From Rhynchopus euleeides (Eukaryota > Euglenozoa > Diplonemea > Diplonemida > Diplonemidae): 64,000 bases of DNA. The translations under genes and the position numbers were made by a program. The stretch lies in NCBI GenBank assembly GCA_963210315.1, contig OY723323.1, forward strand, positions 682,001-746,000, in the 5' to 3' direction. A model generated the notes under the pieces. That model saw nothing but the letters and a program-made list of their open reading frames with translations, did not search any database and was not told the origin of the DNA. Positions 23,480-33,614 of the stretch are shown piece after piece (position 1 is the first letter of the stretch; every line of letters begins with the position of its first letter).

Positions 23480-26400
23480 GGCATAGTGCCCCAAACATAT
23501 GTTTTGGGCCAGAATATTCCAGAATATTTTTTTATGTTTGCAACTTTCAAAAAATATTTTCAAAAATATTTTTGCCAAAAAATATTTTAAAATATTTTTT
23601 CTATTTTCAGCAAAAAAAATGGATTTTTTGCTGAAAAAAATTTCCGGCCAATTTTATGGCCGGAAGTGGGCCCACCCACGACGGGAGGAAAAAAGAGTGA
23701 ACGGGCAGCATGCCGTTCCTCTTTTCCCCCCCGTGAGGGTGGGCCCCCCCCTGCCAGGCAAGGTGAAAAAATGAAGAAACGGGCAGCATGCCGTTCTACA
23801 TTTTTCCTTGCAAGGCAGGGAGGGCGCCCCCCATGCCAGACAGCAGCCACCCCTGCAGGGGCAACAACTGACGGGCATGGGGGAACGAGGTGGGTCTGGA
23901 CCCGACACCGCCACCACACGCGCAGTGCACCTTTCGGATACACTGTCGTGAGTGGGGTGTGGGCAGTTCCCCTATCCTGTGAGCTCCTTTCGGACGAAGA
24001 GGTGCAGCGGTTATCTGCAACCTTCGTCCTGGACTTGCCTCGGGGGGAACGCCACGGTTTACCGCGGGTCCCGACGAGGGCACTCAGGCAGGATCTTCAC
24101 GCCACCCCGCACCGAGGTCCCTTCTCACGCGGCGTGTCTCCCAGGTTCATGGCGGCGTCATCAGGTCAGGCTTTGTAGTCTCTACACCATCAGTAGTAAG
24201 GGAAATCCTAAAACCATACATGAAATCCACCTTTTGGGCCGCTGGTGTACGAGGCTTGTTCCTCCAATTGAATCATGTTTGCTGTGTCAGGCAATATCAA
24301 TACAGCCGCTGAAAGAAGTCGAGGTGTTGTGGATCTGCTGCTCACAGGAAGGATTCAGGGTGGATCACAAGACTGACTACCCTCTTTCCTTTGTCAAGTA
24401 CCCTGTAAAACATCAGAACACCAAGTATCTTTCAACACTACATGTTCAAGAGTGGAATCAGTGGAATCGGAAGGGGTCACCTACCACACGGACACAGTTC
24501 CCGCGACTAATAAATGCCGAGAGTTCCGGTGTCCGACCACCTGGTATTACTTGGCTCCATCCACCCAGTCATTACGAGGGGGCGTCCCTTGAAGCCAGTT
24601 CCGCAGAACTCAGACCCCCCTTAAAACCAATGTCCTGTGTAGACAACTACTTAGCCTGCCTGATGACGACACCAATTCGCTGGGAGAGACGCCGCGGTCC
24701 AGGACCCCAATGGGGATGACGTGGCATTGTTTGACCGAATCGGTTGTGTAAGTGTGTAGCCCCCTCCGCCCTCTGTCCCTCCCCCCAGGGTGGTGTGTGG
24801 AGGCGAGAAGCGCAAACATGCACAGCAAAAAAGTGCGGAGCCCTGCAATCAAGACAACAAGCGATGGGATGGGGCACATGACCTTGCACGGGGGTGGGGG
24901 GCAGAAGAAACCAGACAAATGATTTGACCAACTGAATCGTGCTAGCTAAACTCCAGAAAGAAGTGTCTTTTTTTCGTTGAACGCAGCCAAATGAAGAGCG
25001 TGACCTGTTTTTTGGCGCACAAAGTGCTAGCACGAACATGATGATGTTGGTCTTCTGGTTATGTCTAGTTTATTAGACTTACCTAGGGTACCCCGAGAGA
25101 ACGTCACCCCCCCCCCCCCCCCCCCGGCCTCCGCTTGGGGGGTGACATTCTCACGAACATGATGACGTTTCTCTTCTGGTTATGTACGGGTTTGCGGGTT
25201 TGCGGGTTTGCAGAAATGGCCAGAACCCGGTTTTTGGGCCCATTTTCCACCCAGGAACACGTTTTTGGGCCTCTGTGAAAAATCGATATTTTTGGGATTT
25301 TTCGCGATTTTCGCCAACTACTCGCCAAGCCAAAAAATCGATTTTTGGCTGGGAAATGCAACAAATCAACGAATTAGGCCGTTTTAACCCCTTTCGTGCA
25401 CTTTTTGGTTTCAGAAGGGTTTATGGGGTGTCCATAACGGCCCTTGGCACAAATCCTTTGGACCCAGACCGCAGCTTCGGGGGTCATTTTTTGGCGCGAA
25501 TTTTTCGGATTTTCGTCCGGACCGGTACCGCATTTGAGGGGCAAAAATCTGATTTCCGAGGCCCGGGAATGCTCGCAGTGGCTTCAAATGGCCAAAAACG
25601 TTCAATTTACCCCTTCCCCAAAAAAAAAATCGAAAAGGGTCCCCCTATAAATCGCCGGATTAGGAAGGTTTTTTCCAAAATATTTTTATATTTTTGGACA
25701 TATTTTTTTATGTTTGAAATATTTTCAAAATATTTCCGAAATATAAAAATATTTTCGACATACCTACCACCCCCCGTGTATATGTCACCCCCCCCCAGGT
25801 GCAAAAATCGGGAGGGGGGTGACATGAACACACCTTTTAGGGGGTGACATATACACGGGGGGTGGTAGGTTAGTGTATGTCACCCCCCGCCAGGGCCGCT
25901 TGGGGGTGACATAAACACACCCCTTTTGGGGGGTGACATACCGTAAACGGAAAAAGGGTGGACCGTAAAAATGTTCCAAGTTCCCAAAAAAAGGCCAAAC
26001 GTTCCATCTTTTTTACGGTCCACCATTTATTGGGACTGAATATGGAAAAGACAATGCGATTTTCGCCCGCGGGCTGGTGGGTTGCGGGGCGCGGACTGCG
26101 GCCTCCACGCCGCAGACTCCCGCACGTAGGCCTCCCGACCTCCCAGCTTTGGACCCTCCCTCCACCACCGCAACCAACACCAGCAAGAGAAGCAAGTCCT
26201 CCCTGCGTGTGGAAAGGGCACGATCACCACCACTCACCTCGAGACTCACCCACCACCACACCTCGAGAAGTGTAGTACCATGCAAGGAGCGTTCCGGTAG
26301 AAGTAAAAGTAGAACCTGCTGCACGAGCCCACAAAAGCAGCCACAGTACGGCAGGGCGCGCAGACAGAAGCTGAGACCACCGGGCTCCCTCCAGATGTAA

Positions 26401-26907
26401 ATTCGTGAATCAGTGCCCGGAAAATTCAGGGAAATCGTACTCCTTTAGTGTAGTACACCCTGCAGTAACTGTGGGAGAACAGTTCCCGGACGATGGTGAG
26501 CGCACACTCTGTGTTGAGGCCCTGTGGTGTTAATCCTGCAGCTTCAGTCGTGCGATTTCCTTGGTTCCTTCGCGACTTCGTCGAAGGAATTCGTAAAAAA
26601 AACCGCCAAGTCCACTATCCCAACCGTAAAATAGATGGACCGTAAAAATGTTCCAAGTTCCGGAAAAATCCCATTTGTTCCATCTTTTTTACGGTCCACC
26701 TATAGTACGGTTCACCTTTATTACGGTCCACAATATTTCCGTTTACGGTATACACGGGGGGTGGTAGGTATTTTCAAAATATTTCCAAAATATAAAAATA
26801 TTTTGGAAATATTTTCGAAAAATATAAAAATATTTTTTTATGCGAAAATGAAACATATTTTTGGCAAAAATATATGTTTATGAAAAATATGTTTGGGGGC
26901 CCATGCC
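23480..26907. mobile_element. TA-flanked composite element, 3.4 kb
   Basis: The termini GGCATAGTGCCCCAAACATAT and, reversed, GGCATGGGCCCCCAAACATAT are flanked by TA (23478-23479, 26908-26909). Subterminal regions are full of AATATTTT repeats on both sides. The interior has GCAGCATGC-containing palindromes (23700-23820), a 175-bp module shared with 49943-50345, a nested TA element (25763-26768), and no frame I trust. It lies 230 bp downstream of the PPR stop codon. The right TA is also the left TA of the next element. Confidence 0.5.
25763..26768. mobile_element. Nested TA-flanked element, 1006 bp
   Basis: The termini CCTACCACCCCCCGTGTATA are inverted and flanked by TA (25761-25762, 26769-26770), inside the AATATTTT-rich part of the larger element. 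Each half holds a ~67-bp palindromic block beginning GGACCGTAAAAATGTTCC and ending TTTTTTACGGTCC (25965-26031, 26636-26702). The outer parts also have several GGGGTGACAT motifs. No coding capacity is seen. Confidence 0.5.
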
Positions 26908-28280
26908 TAGGGGTGGGGAAAAGCCCCCAAAAAGCGTAAATTTTGCATTTTTTGCACAACATCCCAGAGACCCCCAAAAACCATGAAACCCACCCAGAAC
27001 CGGTCCGGAACCCCAAAAAAATGGTGTGTTGGGGTGTTTGGAGGTGTTTGGTGGGCTTTTTTGACCGTATTTTTGGGGTGGCCACCTTCCCGTACCTGGG
27101 GATGGCCAGGAGAGAGACACATTATCCCCTGGGCACGGAAACATCACTGAAACACGACTTCTGAGCGCCAGGAGGGTACGGGGACACATATTGGCTGACC
27201 CGAGGCACTCAGAAAGCTATTGTTTGAGCAGCCCCTCGTGATTGGCGCCAAATAGTGGGTGGTTTCGGGGCCCCAGTGGTGCCGTGCCATTTGGTGGTCT
27301 CCAGGGAAGGAGGTGCACAGAAGTTCCACATCGACTTGAGCCAGCCCTGCAGGTGGTTGTACACCCCTCCCGATGATCCGGTGAGACACTGCCCTGCCAT
27401 GCGCAGGTTTAATATAGTGACCACGTTTCATGTGCTGCATTGCTGCTGGAAAGAAAGAAGAGCAGACGGGAGCGGCACGCGGTGTACTTCTGGGGTCGAG
27501 CAGCACATCGAGGGTTGTGCTCTCGGGGCTGTGCAAGTCTCCGTCTTCAACAGCAACTAGGAAATCATCTCGCCATTCCTCGTACGTTCGACGCTGACTG
27601 CAGAATCCAGGCATACTTGCCTGACTTGCGCCTCACCTGACGTTCGCACCCGGGCTGAGGACCCCCGAGACTGCGCACAGAGCTTAGCTTGTACTTAGAC
27701 ACCGGTGAAAGTGGTGGACACTGTGGCGGATGATAGGGCCTTGTGCAGTGATGCAATCGCATCAGTATCTCCTCACCGAGTATTGAATCAGCAGCCTCTG
27801 TCGTGTGCTTCTACTTCTGTGGAGCACATCTATCTGCTACAGACAGGCCAGCTTGGTGTACTGCAGTACTTGCTGACGATTCGTGGTCAGCAGTTGTAAT
27901 GCTTGCCGAGGCAAGCATCCATCTGGCACGGTGAGGATACCGCCTGTGCTCACAATTCAGGCATCAGACAAACCTGCGCTGTCCACCGCCTGCCGCTCCC
28001 TGATCGGCCAGGCACAGCCTTGCCCAGGGCCAGCAGAAACGCCCTTTTGGGGGTTGGGGTGCAGCCGCTGGACTGAGAGCGTTTTTGGAGCAGGCAACTG
28101 CCTCCCACCTTGCAAATGACTGTCTTCAGCCCCAGAATAAGCACCACGAAGAACTGTGCTTCCTGCTGGGCCCACCTGCCCATCCGGCGTTGTGCACGGC
28201 ATCTGCGTGTGTTCAAGGCCCCGAAGGTGGCCAGGCCCAGGTACGGGAAGGTGGCCACCTTTTCAACTTTCGGTATAGTG

Positions 28281-30275
28281 TAGGGGAGGCGGACAGAGAA
28301 AATTTCTAGCACAAAAACTACTTTTTCAACAAACACCTTCTCCAGCCGGTACCAACCCCCCATATGGTCTTTTTGGGGTCCTAGAGGACCGTCTTCAACT
28401 CTCTTCACGACTTAAATGCTCGCCGTTTGCTTTTAAAATTGTAAAAACACGTTTTGTGACAGAGCTGGCGGGACTACCAATTTTGAGAGTGTAGTTATCG
28501 AAAAAAAGGCACGTGGACCCCTTCCAGGTCCCAGAAATGGGGTCCCAGGACCCCAGACCCACGAAATCGAAGTCTGTGGGGTGAAGACGGTGTTCCAGGT
28601 GTCGAAAACACACACAGAACCGCTTCCTGTGTGTCTAGGTGGCATTGGATGACTGAAGACGGTCACACGGAGACCGTCTTCAGGGAAGATTTCCCCAGGA
28701 GGTCCCCAAGCGACGAGATTCACCGGATGTGTTGTGGAAATGACGGGAAGGACACAGAGAATCCCAGACAAACGGAAACCATGTGGACGAGTTCTCCGTA
28801 AGGCAGGCTGTTCCACACCGCAGAGATTCCCACGATAGTTTCCCCGCACCGGAGAGATTCCCATGATAGTTTCCCCGCACCGCAGAGATTCCCATGATAG
28901 TTTCCCCGCACCGCAGAGATTCCCATGATAGTTTCCCCGCACCGCAGAGATTCCCAGGGTATTTTCCCCGCACCGTGGAGATTCCCACGATAGTTTCCCC
29001 GCACCGGAGAGATTCCCACGACAGTTTCCCCGCACCGCAGAGATTCCCAGGTTAGTTTCCCCGCACCGCGGAGACTCCCATGATAGTTTCCCCGCACCGC
29101 AGAGATTCCCACGATAGTTTCCCCGCACCGGAGAGATTCCCACGACAGTTTCCCCGCACCGCAGAGATTCCCAGGTTAGTTTCCCCGCACCGCGGAGATT
29201 CCCACGATAGTTTCCCCGCACCGTGGAGATTCCCATGATAGTTTCCCCGCACCGCAGAGATCCCCAGGGTAGTTTCCCCGCACCGCGGAGATTCCCACGA
29301 CAGTTTCCCCGCACCGCGGAGATTCCCAGGTTAGTTTCCCCGCACCGCAGAGATTCCCACGATAGTTTCCCCGCACCGCGGAGATTCCCAGGATAGTTTC
29401 CCCGCACCGCAGAGATTCCCAGCATAGTTTCCCCGCTCCGTGGAGATTCCCAGGATAGTTTCCCCGCACCGCGGAGATTCCCAGGATAGTTTCCCCGCAC
29501 CGCAGAGATTCCCAGCATAGTTTCCCCGCACCGTGGAGATTCCCAGGATAGTTTCCCCGTACCGTCGAGATTCCCAGCATAGTTTCCCCACACCGCAGAG
29601 ATTCCCACAGTAGTTTCCCCGCACCGCAGAGATTCCCAGCATAGTTTCCCCGCACCGTGGAGATTCCCACGACAGTTTCCCCGTACCGTCGAGATTCCCA
29701 GCATAGTTTCCCCACACCGCAGATATTCCCACAGTAGTTTCCCCACGCCGTCGAGATTCCCGGAATCTCGTAGATATGTGGAGCACATTGGGGGATTCTC
29801 ATCGGTGTGGCCACGCAGCAGGCATCCCGTAGAGATGTGGATTATCGAGGGGATGTCGTCGAGCTGTGGAACGCATCGGGGGAATCTCGTCGAGATGCGG
29901 ACAGCAATGGCGGAATCTCATCCGTGTGTGGATCCTTTCGGGGGAATCTGTTCGAGATGAGACACCCGACTGGGGGTATCTCGTCAAGTTGGGGAACGTC
30001 ACTGGCGATTCGGCCCTCCGCTCCTGATAACCAGGTGCGGGCCATCTCGACGAGATTCCCCGAATACTGTCCCCATCTGTACGAGATTCCCCCGCTGTCA
30101 CGCCCAGTTCTGGAGGAACAGAGGGGTGTGGTGCCGGGACCGTGTCTGAGATTTCCGACATGTGTCTGGTGATGTCACAAAAGTGCCGATTTTTGCTCTG
30201 AACGTCACCAAATGGGTCCAAATGTTTTTTGTGACAGATTTTATCAGGAGACAAAGGGGCTGTCCGCTTTCTCTA
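28281..30275. mobile_element. hAT-type element carrying a minisatellite, 1995 bp
   Basis: The empty site is known from the paralogous copy near 53290. The insertion is flanked by GTATAGTG (28273-28280) and TTATAGTG (30276-30283), an 8-bp duplication with one change. Its ends are imperfect inverted repeats TAG(G/A)G(G/A)A(G/A)GCGGACAG, and TAGGG-type ends are common in hAT elements. Most of the element is the 31-bp tandem array plus a tail of GAATCTCGTCGAGATTC-like palindromes (29760-30090). No transposase is present. Confidence 0.5.
28813..29765. repeat. 31-bp minisatellite, about 30 copies
   Basis: The unit reads GATTCCCAxGATAGTTTCC then CCGCACCGCAGA, with variation mainly at two positions. 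Because 31 is not a multiple of 3 and the unit has no stop on the minus strand, several long minus-strand frames arise with a 31-residue period. I treat these as a side effect of the repeat and not as a protein. Confidence 0.5.
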
Positions 30276-30793
30276 TTATAGTGCCAAAAAATCAAGCCAA
30301 ACACGTGCGAAACACCCCAAAAACACGTTTCCGGAGGGTTTTGGGTCGGTTTGTGGGGGTTTTATGCACTTTTGGGGTGTTCTGGGGGTACCTCAAAAAT
30401 GCGTTTTTAAACAGCTTTTCCCCACCCCTACCCCCCCCCCCCCCCCCCAGTCACATTCTCTTGCCGCCGTGTTCAACGTTGTACGGGCTCCGGTCTGATT
30501 CTTCCGAAAACACTTGCCTTGTATCCTTGGTTAGCCAGTCCTGCCTGAAGTCAGGTTATAAACCAAGCTGAATAAAATTAAACCGGCGGGTTCACTGTGT
30601 ACCCCACACGTCACTCACTCACACTATCCGTGCAACGAGATGGGCGGGAGAGGGTGTAGTGTGCAGTGCGCAATGGTGTTATGATGGGTGGCAAAGCAGA
30701 CGTAGAGTGTGCAGGATGCGAGGATGTGTCGCCGGAAATAAAATAGCGAACGAAGAAGCCGAGAGAATGCCGCCCCATCCCCCCCCCCCATTT

Positions 30794-30868
30794 GAAGACA
30801 CAACCTGCATAACGAGTGAAGGGTGATCATTCTTATGCTCCCTTCTACTTCTATTTCACTACCCCCCC
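30794..30868. repeat. Shared ~75-bp sequence, copy A, upstream of the ARP6-like gene
   Basis: From GACACAACCTGCATAACGAG to a TTCTATTTCACTACCC end, followed by poly-C. It is closely related to 33114-33189 and 58539-58614. It ends about 240 bp before the ARP6-like start codon. The remaining interval 30431-31109 is GC-rich low complexity with CT-rich tracts up to the start codon and shows no other gene. Confidence 0.5.
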
Positions 30869-31109
30869 CCCCATTTGAATTGGTAAGGCAACCCTCCTCG
30901 CTACACCTCTCTCCTAAACCACCGCACAACACACCCCCCAGCCCCCACCAGGGAGGGCAGAGAAGGGCAAGGCAGGGAGGGGGTGTGGGGCGGGGGGCGG
31001 GGGGGGGTGGTGGTATATACCTCGCATTCCCCCCCCCCCCACCCACCCCCCCCCCCTCTCCCTCCTCCCCTCGTCCCCTGCCTCCTTGCCACCCCCCCTT
31101 TCCCCCGGC

Positions 31110-32426
31110 ATGGGTGACCTGGGATGGGCTGTGATCGACAACGGGACACGCCTGAAGTTCCGCGCGTCGTGGAGCTGTGACGGTGAGGAGGTCTGTGGTG
31201 AGAACGCCGTCGGATACAAGCGTGGCAAGTCAGCAGATGTCCGCCACGCCCACGCCGCTGTCGACGAAGCTCTCTCTGGGGGGCTCAGCCGCCTCACCCT
31301 GAAGCGCCCCCTCGTGAAGGGTTACCTCCAGGACCCTGTCCTGCAGGCAGAGGTGTGGAATGCCGCCCTCCAAGGCCAGGACACCTCCGCCGCGTCCCTC
31401 CTCGTCACCTCACCCCCCGGATCCCCCGAGCTGTGCATCCGCGCCCTCACGGATCTCGCCCTGCGTTACTTCGGCTTCGCCTCCGTCGCCGTTGTCCTGC
31501 CGCAGCTTCTCAGCCTCATCCACCTCGGAGCTGCGCCGCAGGACTACCACGTCTTGCCTGAGGGGTTCAATGCGCCCACACTCCCCCTCACAGGCATCGT
31601 GCTGGACATCGGCGTGACTGCAACACACGTCATGGCCTTCGTAGCGGGGGGTGTGGTGAAACCATCTTACCGCCACCTCGATGTGGGTGCCCAGAGCATT
31701 GCCCTGCATGTCCACATGGGTGTAAGCAGGAGGCATGCCGCAGTGGAGCTGGAGCCGCACTGCGTTGCTGCTATCGTGGAGAGATGCTGTTATATCGCGT
31801 CGGATTTCCGTGCGGAGTCGAAAGGCTACTGCAAGCGGATTATCTACGGGCTTCCGGGGTATGGCGGGATCGACGGCAGGGGCTACATAGTGCCGGACAA
31901 GATGAAGCACGAAGCTGCGAAGAAGGAGGGTGGGCAGTTCGTCAGCGTCATTGGAGAAGCCCTATCTGCGCCAGAGATCCTCTTCTACCCCTCCATGCAA
32001 GGCTTCAAGTCAGCCCTGCACGGCGGGGTGGTGGACGCTGTAGTAGAGAGCATCCAGTCCTGCCCCGAGGAGCTGTGGCCTGCTCTGTGCTCCAACGTGC
32101 TGCTCACAGGGGGCACGGCAGGCATGCCTGGGCTGAAGGCGCGCATCTTCTCTGAGCTCCGCTCCAGGATGCCCGCAAACTGCCCCGTGGCTGTGCGGAT
32201 GGCAGCCGGGGGCGGCAGTGGCGGTGGGTCTGGCGCTGGCCCTTCCCTGTCCCCCCTGCGGGGCGGTGTGGCCTGCATGCAAGACACGTCGCTCAGCAGC
32301 GTGCTGCCGGAGGCGATCCAGCGGGGGGAGTGGCACCGAATACAATCAACCCCTGGGACACGCGAGAAGCGCCTCTCTGAGATGTGGGAGAGTTCCGACG
32401 TGCGCCCGGATCCGATGGAGGTGTGA
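31110..32426 (+). CDS. Actin-related protein, ARP6-like
   Basis: One exon, 438 aa, close to the usual ARP6 length (about 400-440). The start is the ATG at 31110, directly after a long CT tract; the frame extends upstream only without an ATG. N-terminal AVIDNGTRLKF fits the actin-fold phosphate-1 region. KRPLVKGYLQD and the following VWNAAL match the ARP6-type segment RPxxKGYL...VWxxxF. GIVLDIGVTATHV is the second phosphate loop. LLTGGTAGMPGLKARI is the adenosine-binding segment typical of all actins. ARP6 is a subunit of SWR1/SRCAP chromatin remodellers that deposit histone H2A.Z. A Gly/Ser-rich insert (near 32200-32240) follows the adenosine motif. Assignment to ARP6 and not another divergent ARP is moderately sure. 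Confidence 0.5.
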   Translation: MGDLGWAVIDNGTRLKFRASWSCDGEEVCGENAVGYKRGKSADVRHAHAAVDEALSGGLSRLTLKRPLVKGYLQDPVLQAEVWNAALQGQDTSAASLLVTSPPGSPELCIRALTDLALRYFGFASVAVVLPQLLSLIHLGAAPQDYHVLPEGFNAPTLPLTGIVLDIGVTATHVMAFVAGGVVKPSYRHLDVGAQSIALHVHMGVSRRHAAVELEPHCVAAIVERCCYIASDFRAESKGYCKRIIYGLPGYGGIDGRGYIVPDKMKHEAAKKEGGQFVSVIGEALSAPEILFYPSMQGFKSALHGGVVDAVVESIQSCPEELWPALCSNVLLTGGTAGMPGLKARIFSELRSRMPANCPVAVRMAAGGGSGGGSGAGPSLSPLRGGVACMQDTSLSSVLPEAIQRGEWHRIQSTPGTREKRLSEMWESSDVRPDPMEV

Positions 32427-33113
32427 GCCTGACATGGTGGTGGTGGTGGTGGTGGGTGGAGGTATTGTTTGCTTACGCCACCCCTCCACCCCCCCCCCCC
32501 CCCTCGGCCTTCTATTGCCGACTTCTATTTCAATACCCCCACCCCCCTCGGCACTGCTGTGTCTGTAGATACAGCGGGGGAGGGGAAGAGATGGGGATGC
32601 GAGGGGCGGGACACCGTGCTCTGTGCGGACGGCACTCCTCCAAACCATAACCACGTGTCTGCCTCCTGTGTGCCCTTACTGTGTATGCTCCAGTTTGGCT
32701 CCACCTGAATTTACCTTATTGTGGCGGTGTTGCGTGCCTGAAGCCTGAAGGGATTGGCATCTGCATGTGGTGGTTGGGACTGGAGGGGTGTGCTGTTGGC
32801 ACACCCGGTTGAAACGCCTGCAGAGAGGGTGGTGACGCGAAGAGTCAAATGCCGACCACAGGGCGGATGCAACGGGTAGGGGGCAATGGCTGTACGGATA
32901 GATCACTCGTGCCGTCGATGCATTATGCAAAGCCGAGCAGGCCGCTAGCCTAGACCGACACAACCTTGCCTAAAATGAGTTGAAGGGGAGGTCCAAAGCC
33001 TGTCGGTGTGTGTGCCCAGAAAGGATAAGCTACCCCCCAATCATCCCACCCCATCCCACCCTACACAACAACACTTCTCCATTCTACTCTTTACCCCCCT
33101 CCCCCTCCCCCAA
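32427..33113. other. Intergenic region between the ARP6-like and MON2-like genes
   Basis: Contains a TGG run, poly-C, and a TTCTATTTCAATACCC motif (about 32526-32541) similar to the end of the shared 75-bp sequence. No gene or RNA is recognised. The rest up to 33615 holds shared-sequence copy B and poly-C/poly-G tracts. Confidence 0.5.
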
Positions 33114-33189
33114 CACTGGATTTCAGACACAACCTGCATAACGAGTGAAGGGTGATCATTCTTGTGCTCCCTTCAAATTCGATTTCACT
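33114..33189. repeat. Shared ~76-bp sequence, copy B, upstream of the MON2-like gene
   Basis: Identical by eye to 58539-58614 over 76 bases, starting CACTGGATTTCAGACAC and ending GATTTCACT. It ends about 426 bp before the MON2-like start codon. Confidence 0.5.
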
Positions 33190-33614
33190 TCCCCCTCCTA
33201 CCCAACCTACCAACCCCTCCTCTTCGCTCCATAACACCTCACCACACCTCATCCCGACAGGCTCCCCACCCCACCCCCAGAGCGACGGGGAGGGGCGGCT
33301 GAGCCGAGAAGGAGGGGGGGGGGTAGGTAGGCGACGACCCACCGCCACCACCCACCCGCACACCTTCACTTCCTCCCCTTTTTTTATCCCCCCCCCCTTA
33401 AAACAGGGTGAGGGGTGGGGGGGGTGTGGGGGGTGACCTGCAGCCCCCCCTCCCCTCTTCTGTGAGACGGGCCATCTTTCTCCCCTCTATCCTCCTTTGG
33501 GTACCGGTGAGAGAGAAAGGGGCTTGTCGCTAGTGGCGATATAGCTCTTGCTCGGCGTTGGGGCTCTCTGTGAAGCACCAGTCCCTGCCACATGGTAGGG
33601 GCCGTGACGTCACC

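Larger units (their letters stand above)
26910..30428. mobile_element. TA-flanked element (1.5 kb family), split by an insertion
   Basis: The termini GGGGTGGGGAAAAGC are inverted and flanked by TA (26908-26909, 30429-30430). Removing the 1995-bp insertion at 28281-30275 and one target duplication leaves about 1516 bp, matching the uninterrupted copy at 51922-53438 (1517 bp) almost base for base. Neither copy has a convincing transposase frame, so this is a non-autonomous family. Confidence 0.5.

Noticed and set aside
23952-24719. A 255-residue plus-strand frame in the 3.4-kb TA element
   Set aside because: Cys/Arg/Ser-rich with no domain and no ATG-based support; likely chance.
27144-27614. 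Frames in the 1.5-kb TA elements as a possible transposase
   Set aside because: Two nearly identical element copies preserve them by common descent only; several overlapping frames are equally open and none shows catalytic motifs.
28813-29765. CRISPR-like array
   Set aside because: Tandem 31-bp units without unique spacers, in a eukaryotic transposon.
28433-29788. A 451-residue repeat protein on the minus strand
   Set aside because: It comes from a 31-bp minisatellite lacking stops in several frames; overlapping frames show the same repeat, so coding is not supported.
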